From assembly GCA_030825115.1 (NCBI GenBank), contig JAPJQL010000003.1, positions 1 to 64,000 of the forward strand: a stretch of DNA of 64,000 nt, written 5' to 3'. Shown in pieces: positions 1 through 8,900 of this stretch (within the stretch, counting starts at the first letter, position 1; the number at the start of each line of letters is the position of its first letter). The notes below the pieces were generated by a model. It worked only from the letters and a program-made list of their open reading frames with translations, was not told where the DNA came from and ran no database searches. The translations under genes were made by a program, and so were the position numbers. This stretch comes from Lachnospiraceae bacterium (GTDB taxonomy: Bacteria; Bacillota; Clostridia; Lachnospirales; Lachnospiraceae).

Positions 1-85
1 CCGCATTTCTGCGGTTTGTAGGACTTTTATTCAATTACAAGTGTTGAAAACCCGATCAGGATTATTCCGCTTAGTTGCATTATAT

Positions 86-119
86 CATCTATAGATATTA
101 TATTCAATCTCTATAGATG
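86..119. promoter_or_regulatory. Inverted repeat upstream of XRE regulator, candidate operator
   Basis: CATCTATAGA at 86-95 is the exact reverse complement of TCTATAGATG at 110-119, with 14 bases between. A TATAAT-like -10 follows at 132-137 and the regulator start is at 176. XRE regulators commonly bind such palindromes upstream of their own gene, so autoregulation is inferred. The first 14 bases of the window form a small CCGCA/TGCGG hairpin that may end an upstream transcript. Confidence 0.45.
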
Positions 120-175
120 TAATTTTCTCATTATAATTCTGCTATCCTATCTCTATAAAGTAAAGGAGAATCTAT

Positions 176-475
176 ATGGATGTGGGAAAACGAATAGCTT
201 TTTTCAGAACCAGCAAACATTATACAGTAAATAAACTTGCCACACGATCCGGCATCTCCCAAAGCTATCTGAGGGATATTGAATTAGGCAACAAAAATCC
301 AACGGTAGAAATCCTGTCTTATATCTGTGAAGCCCTTGAGATATCACTTCGTGAATTCTTTGATGTTGATGAAGAGATGCCTTTTTGCAATGATCCACTG
401 TTAGGGAAAATTTACCAACTGACACAAGAACAAAGAAAAACTCTCTTTGATTTTCTCAGCACCTTAATTCCTTGA
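176..475 (+). CDS. XRE-family transcriptional regulator
   Basis: A 99-residue DNA-binding protein. Residues about 5-60 form a typical HTH_3 (Cro/CI) fold: KRIAFFRTSKHYTVNKLA, then the recognition-helix region SGISQSYLRDIELGNKNPT, then the LSYICEALEISLREFF helix. The remaining 35 residues are a short acidic tail with no recognisable sensor domain. The ATG is preceded by AAGGAG at 7 bases. It is the first gene of the AT-rich island and has an inverted repeat upstream, so it probably regulates itself and perhaps neighbouring island genes. The target is not visible from sequence. Confidence 0.85.
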   Translation: MDVGKRIAFFRTSKHYTVNKLATRSGISQSYLRDIELGNKNPTVEILSYICEALEISLREFFDVDEEMPFCNDPLLGKIYQLTQEQRKTLFDFLSTLIP

Positions 476-536
476 TTGTTCCACTACCGATTATCCAGAA
501 GGCGCAATACCTTCTGGATAATCCAAATCATTTCAT

Positions 537-719
537 TCAGCCAATCAGGGCATCCTGTACTTCCGCAATTATTTTCTTTACCTCTGCCAGAATTTGCTGT
601 ATTTCTTCTTTTGTACATGTTGTATCCATTGCTTTTACAATCATATAGTTTGCTTTTCGCAGTTTATCTCCCAGAAGAATAATCTGCATTTCTAAGTTAA
701 AATTTCCCCTCGAATTCAT
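537..719 (-). CDS. Small hypothetical protein (60 aa)
   Basis: Not recognised. The predicted 60-residue protein is mainly helical, with a C-terminal amphipathic stretch (TKEEIQQILAEVKKIIAEVQ). The start at 719 has AGGGA 6 bases upstream; a later in-frame ATG at residue 11 also exists. It lies 15 bases downstream of another micro-gene on the same strand, so the two probably form one transcript. Both sit between two XRE regulators of the island, in the setting where mobile elements often carry small accessory proteins. Coding status rests on the Shine-Dalgarno, the tandem arrangement and the protein-like composition. Confidence 0.45.
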   Translation of the reverse strand: MNSRGNFNLEMQIILLGDKLRKANYMIVKAMDTTCTKEEIQQILAEVKKIIAEVQDALIG

Positions 720-734
720 GTATTTTCCCTGCTA

Positions 735-911
735 TCAGTCTTTGACCAATTCAACATATGTAATCAAAAATGGTGATATTTGTCCTGATAATTCCACCCA
801 AGTTATTTGCTCCGGAAGAAAATAACTTGTCCGATTCTTAGCTTCCTCCTCTGAATCCGCCTGTACTTTCACATAGCCAATCCGGCATACGCCTACTTTA
901 TAAGTATTCAT
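735..911 (-). CDS. Small hypothetical protein (58 aa)
   Basis: A 58-codon reading frame starting with MNTYKVGVCRIGYVKVQADS and ending LITYVELVKD. The start ATG (909-911) is preceded by AAGAAGGATG, a good Shine-Dalgarno. The pattern of a beta-strand followed by VQADSEEEAKN resembles small mobile-element proteins with a beta-strand and an acidic helix, but I cannot name a family. It is followed 15 bases later by the 60-residue gene on the same strand. Confidence 0.5.
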   Translation of the reverse strand: MNTYKVGVCRIGYVKVQADSEEEAKNRTSYFLPEQITWVELSGQISPFLITYVELVKD

Positions 912-1130
912 TTACATCCTTCTTTCCGCTCATCATTTTCCATGTATTATATATAAAACCACGGTCAATTTGATTGATTATTTTTATATTAACATTCTCG
1001 AATGACAGCAGATGACTCTTCACTATTTTTATCAGACTTTGTTCTCATATAAATTTAATCAGTTCCTGAATACCAAAATCCTCGGACAGATAAACTGCTC
1101 AGATATTGTTGGATTAGTCTATAAAATCAA

Positions 1131-1160
1131 AAAGACCGGCATCGATTACCGGTCTCTTTT
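1131..1160 (-). terminator. Rho-independent terminator, bidirectional
   Basis: GACCGG (1134-1139) pairs with CCGGTC (1149-1154) around a 9-base loop. It is flanked by A- and T-runs, so it can work on both strands. It begins immediately after the stop codon of the XRE gene at 1160. Confidence 0.75.
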
Positions 1161-1498
1161 TATAATTTATCTACAATTTTTGAAATGGACTTCATTATAA
1201 TCAAATATTTCTCAACCTGCTTTTCATCTCCTTTTCTTCGAAGTTCTTCTAAAACCTCTTCCAAATCATCCGGCTTATACGAGCCCTCACCAAATAACAG
1301 ATAATCCGACGAAATGCTTAACCCTTTCGATATCTTTCCAAATGTCTCTAAACTCATCTTTTTGTTTCCGCGCTCAATATTACCATAATATGAACTGGTA
1401 ATATCGCATCTTTCCGATGCCTCTTCTTGTGTCAGTTTCATCTTCTTACGTACCGTACGTATCCTCTTTCCAATCTCAAAATAATTTATTTCGCTCAT
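1160..1498 (-). CDS. XRE-family transcriptional regulator (second)
   Basis: A 112-residue regulator with an N-terminal HTH_3 domain at about residues 8-65: IGKRIRTVRKKMKLTQEEAS, then ITSSYYGNIERGNKKMSLE, then LSISSDYLLFG. The C-terminal 45 residues are a charged helical tail, perhaps for dimerisation. AGGAGG lies 5 bases before the ATG. It is transcribed away from the three-gene operon that starts at 1785, with about 285 bases between them that hold the operon promoter. A role in repressing that operon is a reasonable inference but is not shown by sequence. Confidence 0.85.
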   Translation of the reverse strand: MSEINYFEIGKRIRTVRKKMKLTQEEASERCDITSSYYGNIERGNKKMSLETFGKISKGLSISSDYLLFGEGSYKPDDLEEVLEELRRKGDEKQVEKYLIIMKSISKIVDKL

Positions 1499-1567
1499 AA
1501 AAACCTCCTGATTTTATTTTTGCAAATTTCGCAGGCAATTTGAAGGTTCTGTAAGCACTGTTAATTA

Positions 1568-1596
1568 TTGCCTATTGGAATTATTTATGTTATAAT
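1568..1596 (+). promoter_or_regulatory. Probable sigma-A promoter for the island operon
   Basis: TTGCCT at 1568-1573 and TATAAT at 1591-1596 are separated by 17 bases. The first gene starts at 1785, which leaves an unusually long 5' leader of about 185 bases where I see no coding region. Confidence 0.45.
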
Positions 1597-1784
1597 TTCA
1601 ACAGATTACTTATAACTAAATCACACAATGACATTTGATGACATTCCTGCATGATACAGTATTTTTATAATCCATATTATGTTTAACTTAATCAATACCT
1701 ATCTTCCTACCACTCATCAGAAAAACATCAGATTTAGGGAGAAGTAAATATGTAAAACAGATTAAATATTGAAAGGATGGCTTA

Positions 1785-3125
1785 ATGAACGAAAAAACAA
1801 CGCAACCAGATCTGTTGATTAATAATGATGAGAATCGTCTTCTTTTTGCCAAATCCGATAGTTGTGATAAATTTGATTATATTGCAGCAGTCGCATGCGG
1901 TGCAATGGGTGGTGTGATTGATATTTTTTTAGTAGGTTCACCTGGAGATAGTGTACTTGGAAATTGGACTGATAAACAAGTAGATAACGTAGTAATGGAT
2001 TTTGCCAAAAAAATGGGATGGAACCCTAAATCTAAGAATTCCAATAATATACACAGCGCTATCGGTTTTTTAGAGCATGGTAGAAGCAGTGGGAATCCAA
2101 GCGATTTTCAAGGGTTCAAAGTAAATTACGATCAAAGAAAACCCGGAGATGTGAATAATCTCTTTAATATTGCACCTAAAAGCCATCATATGATGTCGTT
2201 AGCTCATTCTCCCGATATCATAGGACTTTTCTTCTCCATTTTAAACCAGTTTACGTCAACATCAACCTTTATCGCAAATGGACAGCTAATTACAATTGCA
2301 ACCGATACATTTGAACTTCGCGGCGGTAATTTTGTAATGAAACTAATGTGTGGAATTGCTAACTGGTTTGGACATTTAATGTCGGATGTGGCTGGAAGTT
2401 CTGGTTCTCACGGACGTGGCGTAGGAATTGTTATGCCTTTTTACGAATTTTTTGGTTTTTGTAAATTTGGCAGTTTTTCTACATCAAATGGAAAAAAAGA
2501 TTTATCAGAAATAGCAGCACAAGCCTTTACTCAAGGTTATGATTTTCGCTTTGGGTTAACCCAAGCAATTCCTTTAATCATTACTGAGTTAAGCATCCGC
2601 TTAATATGGGCCTTAAGACAGCGGTTCCAATATAATAAATCACTGAGAGATTGTGTTCCAACTATGCAGCATCCAGATTTACGAATAATGCTATTACTAG
2701 GAAATGGCACTCTCTGTGTTATGGATGGTATAGATGCAGGTATTCGGTCAGGCGGTAATTTCTTAGCTTTCTTCATGAGAATGAACTTAGTAGCATGGTT
2801 TAGATTTACGACACTTGTTTTAAAAGAAGTATTTATAAGAATTGGAATTGCGAATGCACTTCAAATGGATATGGATGCTTTCAAACGGATAAATGAAGCT
2901 CTATCATCCTATTTAAAGGAACTTGAAAAAATTGACATTGAATTATTTAAAAAAGAAAGCCAACTATATGCTGAATTTATTGATTTACTCGCTCAAACTA
3001 AAACCGAGAAAGAACTTAGTGAGAATTTAATATTGACGTTAAATATGCTTAATATTAAAATTCCCTGGGGTGATGATTTTAACAAATTCATGAATGACAA
3101 AGATACAGTTCTGGTATTCGAATAA
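1785..3125 (+). CDS. Uncharacterised membrane-associated protein, first gene of island operon
   Basis: A 446-residue protein whose family I cannot name. Visible features are a hydrophobic segment at about residues 30-50 (IAAVACGAMGGVIDIFLVG) and a histidine-containing hydrophobic stretch beginning SHHMMSLAHSPDIIGLFFS. A striking block GHLMSDVAGSSGSHGRG precedes a further hydrophobic segment. The C-terminal 80 residues look alpha-helical and charged. The Gly/Ser-rich block set between apolar helices looks conserved and functional, perhaps part of a pore or binding site. The ATG follows GAAAGGATGG. The stop overlaps the next start (TAATG), so the downstream cysteine-cluster gene is probably translationally coupled. 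Base composition is far more AT-rich than the core genes after 5050. Confidence 0.75.
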   Translation: MNEKTTQPDLLINNDENRLLFAKSDSCDKFDYIAAVACGAMGGVIDIFLVGSPGDSVLGNWTDKQVDNVVMDFAKKMGWNPKSKNSNNIHSAIGFLEHGRSSGNPSDFQGFKVNYDQRKPGDVNNLFNIAPKSHHMMSLAHSPDIIGLFFSILNQFTSTSTFIANGQLITIATDTFELRGGNFVMKLMCGIANWFGHLMSDVAGSSGSHGRGVGIVMPFYEFFGFCKFGSFSTSNGKKDLSEIAAQAFTQGYDFRFGLTQAIPLIITELSIRLIWALRQRFQYNKSLRDCVPTMQHPDLRIMLLLGNGTLCVMDGIDAGIRSGGNFLAFFMRMNLVAWFRFTTLVLKEVFIRIGIANALQMDMDAFKRINEALSSYLKELEKIDIELFKKESQLYAEFIDLLAQTKTEKELSENLILTLNMLNIKIPWGDDFNKFMNDKDTVLVFE

Positions 3126-3376
3126 TGTTTGTTTGTGATAAATGTGGAGAATGTTGCCGGAACCTAAACAAGTCCCCTCTATATGAAAGATTAGATTCCG
3201 GCAATGGAACATGTCGATATTTAAAAGAAAATTTATGCAGCATATATGAAACCCGTCCATTGATTTGCCGAATTGATGATTGTTTCGAAGCTTTTTTCAA
3301 AGAAAAAATGACATATCAGGAATTTTGTAATTTAAACTACCAGATATTTGATAAATTAAAAAAACATACATTTTAG
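3125..3376 (+). CDS. YkgJ-type CxxCxxCC cysteine-cluster protein
   Basis: An 83-residue protein with the pattern CDKCGECC near the N-terminus, then GTCRYL, NLCSIYETRPLICR and a further DDCF. This matches the YkgJ/UPF0153 family (CxxCxxCC, PF03692), thought to bind zinc or an Fe-S cluster and related to part of the FliB flagellin methylase. The molecular role is unknown. The length is close to the minimal family core. Its start overlaps the stop of the preceding gene by one base, and the third operon gene follows after 11 bases. A metal-cluster protein between two membrane-type proteins suggests a maturation or sensing role in one complex. Confidence 0.8.
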   Translation: MFVCDKCGECCRNLNKSPLYERLDSGNGTCRYLKENLCSIYETRPLICRIDDCFEAFFKEKMTYQEFCNLNYQIFDKLKKHTF

Positions 3377-3387
3377 GAGGAAACATT

Positions 3388-4689
3388 ATGCCATTACCAT
3401 TATTTTTGGGAGTAGGCGCCGCTATTGCCGGTGCCGTTGGCGCTGGTACCGGTATTCACGGCGCAGTAAAAATGAAAGATGCCAATGATACCATGAAAGC
3501 GGCTCAAGCAAAAGCTCTCCGTTGCAATGAAATATTTGAAAGTAAAAACGTAGATACAACGCAAGCAATGGATGCTCTCGGAAAGAAAGAATTAGAAATT
3601 CTTCAAAGTTTTAGCGAATTCTCCCGTTTGTTTGAAATGATTCATAATAAACCTGAATTTAAATCCTACTCTCAGGATGGAATAGTGCTTCCAAAATACA
3701 ATCCGGAAGAAATAAAAGAAGTTTCTATCGGTGCTGGTGTATTACTTGGAGGCATTGGCGGGGCTGCTTTGGGCACTGCAGGTGGTTTTGCCGCTGCAGG
3801 AGCAACCACAGCTGCTGTTATGGCTTTAGGCACTGCTTCAACCGGAACTGCTATCGCTTCTCTATCTGGTGTCGCCGCAACAAATGCAACCTTGGCCGCC
3901 TTAGGTGGTGGTGCCATTGCAGCCGGAGGCGGCGGAATGGCTTTAGGAACTACTATGCTAGGTGCTGCAACTTTAGGCGTCGGTCTTATGGTAGGCGGCG
4001 TGATTTTCAATATAGTTGGTTCATCTTTATCAAATAAAGCCGATGAAGCGTGGCAGCAAGCAAAACAAGCTGAAGAACAAGTTGAAAAAATTGCATTATA
4101 TTTAGATACATTAAAAACTGCATCTATAAAATATACTGCATCTATAATATCCGTAGATACTGTATATAGAAAACATTTAGCTATGCTTTCATATATAGTG
4201 GAAATTTTGAAAAAGGAAGACTGGAACACATTTACTCCCGAAGAAAAAACTATAACAGAAAATACTCTATTACTTGTTAATTTGCTTTACAATATGGGAA
4301 AGGTTAAACTTGTCTTACCTTCTAGTTGTAAAGACGGCCTAAACAAAGTAAATTACGATGCAATTAATAACTCCGTCCGTGATGCCAATATTATACTTGA
4401 ATCTATTGATGTACAAAAAAATGCAGAACAAAAATGCGAAAAAACACCTATAGCAGATGCCTGGTCTGAAATTCAGGAAAGGCTTCTCAATAGCGGGCTT
4501 TCAAATCCCGATTATTTTCAATGGATTTATCCTCTAAATGTTACCTCTGAATCACAAGGAAATATTATAATAACTGCTCCATATGAAGGTGCCTGCGATA
4601 TTGTTGAAGAGAAATATGATGCATTAATTAAACACACCATCGAAACAGTAACCGGACTTTCAGTAAAAATTACATATATTATCAAATAG
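3388..4689 (+). CDS. Glycine-zipper membrane protein, third gene of island operon
   Basis: A 433-residue protein. An N-terminal apolar Gly/Ala helix (residues 4-25) is followed by a helical region. About residues 112-212 form a long Gly/Ala-rich stretch with many GxxxG-type spacings (GGIGGAALGTAGGF, ASTGTAIASLSGVAATNATL, GGGAIAAGGGGMALG). Next comes a coiled-coil-like segment (ADEAWQQAKQAEEQVEKI), and the C-terminal half is helical and soluble-looking. Similar Gly-zipper blocks occur in uncharacterised bacterial proteins and in membrane-inserting effectors, so pore formation or oligomerisation in the membrane is inferred. AGGAGG sits 8 bases before the ATG. No recognised defence or toxin family can be assigned. 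Confidence 0.75.
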   Translation: MPLPLFLGVGAAIAGAVGAGTGIHGAVKMKDANDTMKAAQAKALRCNEIFESKNVDTTQAMDALGKKELEILQSFSEFSRLFEMIHNKPEFKSYSQDGIVLPKYNPEEIKEVSIGAGVLLGGIGGAALGTAGGFAAAGATTAAVMALGTASTGTAIASLSGVAATNATLAALGGGAIAAGGGGMALGTTMLGAATLGVGLMVGGVIFNIVGSSLSNKADEAWQQAKQAEEQVEKIALYLDTLKTASIKYTASIISVDTVYRKHLAMLSYIVEILKKEDWNTFTPEEKTITENTLLLVNLLYNMGKVKLVLPSSCKDGLNKVNYDAINNSVRDANIILESIDVQKNAEQKCEKTPIADAWSEIQERLLNSGLSNPDYFQWIYPLNVTSESQGNIIITAPYEGACDIVEEKYDALIKHTIETVTGLSVKITYIIK

Positions 4690-5053
4690 CAATAGACAAT
4701 TATAATATAACCTTTCATATTAGGTAAAAGTTAAAGAAATTCCAATAATATTTGACATAACATTAACCATTTATTAATTGTCACTCCTGCTATCGCAGCC
4801 CGACTGTGCAGAAAACAAAAAATCAAAACATCCAAAGCCGGGCGCGAAAAGCAGATTACAAAGAGATCACTGAAATGTTACGTTTTTACAGATATCATTT
4901 ATTCACTCTGATTCCCATTTTCCGATGCATTCTAACCAATACATGATTTCAATTGGATAAACCATTTCATTTTCTATAGCACGCTAACTCTATCCTTATT
5001 ATAGATTCATTATTGTATCCCCATAGAATCTCCATTTCTATCAGTATGTACTC
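4690..5053. other. AT-rich gene-free junction region
   Basis: No gene, RNA or clear terminator is visible here. It is the right edge of the AT-rich island. Base composition shifts abruptly to GC-richer core sequence at about 5050, where the 3' end of the truncated ABC permease begins. I found no clear direct repeat marking an attachment site; the other island end lies outside the window. Confidence 0.5.
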
Positions 5054-5812
5054 TCAGCTAAACACCTGCGATCCATAAATAATCAAATACCCCAACCCCT
5101 TCTGCGCCGCCAAAAACTCCCCTATGATCACCCCCACCAGGCAAAGTCCGATGTTCACCTTCATATTGCTGATAATCAGCGGCACGGAACCGGGCAGCAG
5201 CACCTTCGTCAGCACATCCTTCTTCCTGCCTCCCAGCGAATAGATCAGCTTGATCTTATCCGGGTCCATGTTGGAAAAGCCGTTGTGCAGGGTCAGCACT
5301 GATCCAAACACCGCCACCGATACTGCTGCGACCACAATCGTCCTCATATGATTTCCCAGCCAGACGATCAGCATCGGAGCCAGCGCTGATTTGGGCAGAC
5401 TGTTCAGCATGACCAGGTACGGCTCCAGAATCTCCGAAACGCTGCGGCTGGACCACAACAATACAGCCACAAAAAGCCCCAGCACCACAACCAGCACAAA
5501 GCTGATGATGGTTTCCAACAATGTGATCCCGATATGGATAAATATACTCCCGTCCCGCACCATATCCCGGAAGCAGAAGAAAACTCTGGATGGAGAGCTG
5601 AAAATAAAATCATCAATCACCCCCAGTCTCGCACAGAGTTCCCATACCGCAAGCAGCAGCACCAGCAGCATGACGCGACAGATGCCTACCTTTCTTTTAT
5701 GAAGCTGCTCCTGTTCCACATATTCCTGCTGCGCTTCTGTAATCTGCGTTTCCGTAATCTGCGCCTCCATAACCTGTACGTGTTCAATCTGCGCCCGGCT
5801 GCCACGTTCCAT
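5054..5812 (-). pseudogene. ABC transporter permease (SsuC/TauC type), C-terminally truncated
   Basis: A 252-residue inner-membrane permease of the nitrate/sulfonate/taurine/hydroxymethylpyrimidine class. After an odd hydrophilic, Gln/Glu-rich N-terminus (EAQITETQITEAQ), membrane helices follow from about residue 47. The signature permease loop near residues 185-215 and the family ending IGEFLAAQKGLGYLIIYGSQVF are present. Family members normally continue about 25-30 residues with a last helix; here a stop comes one codon after QVF. The start is well supported (AGGAGG, 8 bases). No ATPase or binding-protein partner is nearby. The cut coincides with the island boundary, so the rest of the operon was probably lost when the island arrived. 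It may be non-functional. Confidence 0.75.
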
Positions 5813-5910
5813 CGCTTTATCCTCCTCACATAGCAGATGACAAATTTCTGTCTGATAACTTTACTATATGCAGGCTTCAGGCGGAACGCGCCGTCTGACC
5901 GGATAATTTC

Positions 5911-5942
5911 AGGCGGAGCCAATGTTTCCATCGACTCCGCCT
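5911..5942. other. Perfect 8-bp stem hairpin between permease and lyase gene
   Basis: AGGCGGAG (5911-5918) pairs with CTCCGCCT (5935-5942). It sits just downstream of the PL8 lyase stop and could stabilise or end that transcript. No proper T-run follows on the minus strand, so I do not call it a terminator. Confidence 0.4.
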
Positions 5943-5971
5943 GCCTTATTAAATCTTTTTTAGAATCTTTT

Positions 5972-8900
5972 TTAATTTGTTAACCATGCGCCGTCTTCGC
6001 CTACGGCATATCCGTCCGGAGTCACCCCGTTTTTCAAAAGGGCTCCCTTACTGCCATCTGATACGGTGTTAAACCAATACCATTTTCCATCAATCTGCTG
6101 CCATCCGGTCAACATCCGTCCCAGAGTGCCGTTCGACACCGGCTGCAGGTAGAATGTCTGACCATTCAACGTTACCCATCCGGTTGTCATCAGACCTGCT
6201 TCGTCAAAGTAAAACCATTCATAAGCGTTGTTCCACAAAATGCATGCCCACTGAGATACGGCAAATTCTCCGTTCTCCAGCCTAAACTGCCAACGCCCGT
6301 CGCTCTGGTGCCAGGTTCCCTGCACTGCATAAGCTGCCTCCGGCGCCATTTCGGCTGGAGCTTCGTTGCTGTCCTGGTAACTGTCATCCTTGTCCTCTTC
6401 CTTCTTTTCCGGTTTGAATGTAGCGCTGATTCTTGTATTCCCGGTTAGCGTAAAGGTATATTGGTAATCTTCATCAACCTCAACCTTTCTGCCGTCTACT
6501 TTCATCTGGAACAGGAAATATCCGTCATCCGGAATGGCTGTGACAGTAATCTCAGTTCCTTCCTTTGCATATGCGGAGCTTACAAGAATCCGGCCTCCTG
6601 TCAGATTCTTCGGCACGTCCACTTTATAATACTTGATTTCAGGTTTTACATCTTCTGCCTCAAAGACAGCGCTCACAACAATGTCTTTTGTAAGCTCCAG
6701 TGTGTACGTGGTATCATTGGAAGATTTCACCGCATCATTGATAATCCAGTGCGCCAGCCGATACCCGTCATCCGGGGTTGCCGTCAACGTGACCGTGGTT
6801 CCCTCCTCTGCCTCTTCCGTGTCAGATTCAATCTCACCGCCTGCGCTCTGTACCAGTGTCACTTTGTAGGTCGGAATCTCTTTCTCCACCTTCACCCGGA
6901 TCTTGAGACTGGAGTCTGTAACTTTATTGATGTAGTTGGAAGGCAATGCAAGGGTTCCATGTATCGTATGGTTCCCGCTGGCAGTCCCATCGTAATCTTC
7001 AGAATTCCAGTTTACGCGAACCTGTATCGTTTCCTCTTCTCCATCAGGATTGACTGCTTTCACATCAACATACAGAGGAAGTTCCAGTTCTTCGAATGCG
7101 GTTCCGTAGGGTACCTCCAGATCTTCAGGCAGTTCCTCATCCAGCTCCGTAAGCGTCCATTTCCCATACTCTTCGTCGGTCGGAAGTATGATGTTATCCA
7201 CATAGATTCCACCGATTGCATTGTTAGGAGCATTAATCCTTATGGCCGCAATGTCACTTGTAGACGCCCGGAATTTTAAGTTGTTTTTCTCAACGCCATT
7301 CGCGGATATTGAAAATACCTGCTTCTCTGGATCCGCCGTTATCACAAAATGAATCCATTCTCCTTCGACCTTTTCCGACAGCAGACGTTTCGTCACACTC
7401 GCTGCGTCTCCAGCCCGATATCCTACCACGCCATAATCATCAATCATCATGGTCACGGCCTGATTTCCATTCGACCCAATCAGGGCAAAATTGGTGTAAC
7501 TAACGCTTTGCTCAAAATAAACATCCAGTTCATAGGTCTGTTTTCTTGTCTGCTTATCAAATTTATATTCCGTATTCTTATCAGAACCCTTTGACCCGGA
7601 ATATACATACAGGACCTGATCTTTGTCTGCCGCTACCGTCCGATCCTCCTCTGCATTGGATGCGCTGGCCTTCGGAGCCTCCAGATTGACAGCGTTTTGG
7701 TTGCCCTCCTGATTGTCCTCCTCCTCATCATAATCTGCATTGGATGAGGTTGCTTTAGAAGTCTTGGCCTCCTCTGCATTGGCCGGCGATGCAACTGGAC
7801 GTTTCCAGTATTCCAGGTCCGTCATCATCCCTTCCACTTCGGTGTCGTCTTTCCCTTCCGGGGCGTCCGTAATCTCAATCACACCTTTCGAATCGCTGCC
7901 TCCATACGCCCACCGGTGCTGGGAACTTCCGCCTTCCTTATACTCATCAAAATTGATGACATACCGGTTATTCTGCTCCTCTAACAGTTTCAGGCTCAAT
8001 TCTCCGCTCCAGTCGGAATAATTGTCCTCATCATCTACGCTCCGCACAGCAAACACATAAGTTGCTCCCGGTTCCAAGCCATCCACTTTACAGGACGTCT
8101 CCTTCATTGGCTCTTCCAACTCTTCCCCGTCCACAGACAAAATGTAATACACCGGATTTTCACTCTTTACTTTATCCCACTGCAGTTCTGCGTAAGTATC
8201 ACTATAAGATGTATACGTCAGATTCTTTGGAACATCAGGAGGAGTCACTGCCGCAGAACGGACTCCCAGGTTATCGATCTGTACCTTTGCCCCGTCTTCG
8301 CCTTCTATGGTGAAGATGGACAAAGTATCTTCCGGCATTCCGTCAAAACTGCGCGGCTCACCATATAATTCCCCGTCCACCATAGTCTGCAGACGACCCG
8401 TTTCCGGATTTACTTTAATTTTAATATCGTACCACGTTCCAGGCTGAAGGGAATATTCCGCGCCTGCTGTCTGATGTCTTCCGCCGAAAGAAAGCACCTC
8501 GATCCGCTCTTCTCCATTCCCGAGGAAAACTGTTCCTGTGCCAGAAACCGGTTTTATCTGGAAACGGACAGCACTGCCTCCCTCTTCCGGATAGGTAAGG
8601 GAAGTCTCTGCTTTTACAGAATCCTGGTCCTCTGCCTCAATCTCCAGCACATGGTTTCCATTTTCTTCTGCTTTTACCACAGCGCTTCCATTCTCAACCG
8701 CCCAGTGTTCCGGAGTCTCTCCCGGTTCTAACGTCTCAAACATGTTATCGTTGCCACCGATACGCACAGTCACATGCCAGCTTCTTCCCGCCTGTGCCCG
8801 GGCGCTCTTATCCGATTCGGTGGTAAATACCTGGATGCCGTTCTCGTCCTTAACCGTAATCCCCTCATCCATCTCGATGATTTCCATAATCGGAAGGGCT

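Noticed and set aside
1012..1200. 62-codon plus-strand frame between the small genes and the second XRE gene
   Set aside because: No ribosome site, runs through the terminator and into the end of the opposite gene.
1..5050. Prophage or conjugative element
   Set aside because: No integrase, relaxase, terminase, capsid or transfer gene is present in the visible part; only accessory-type genes are seen.
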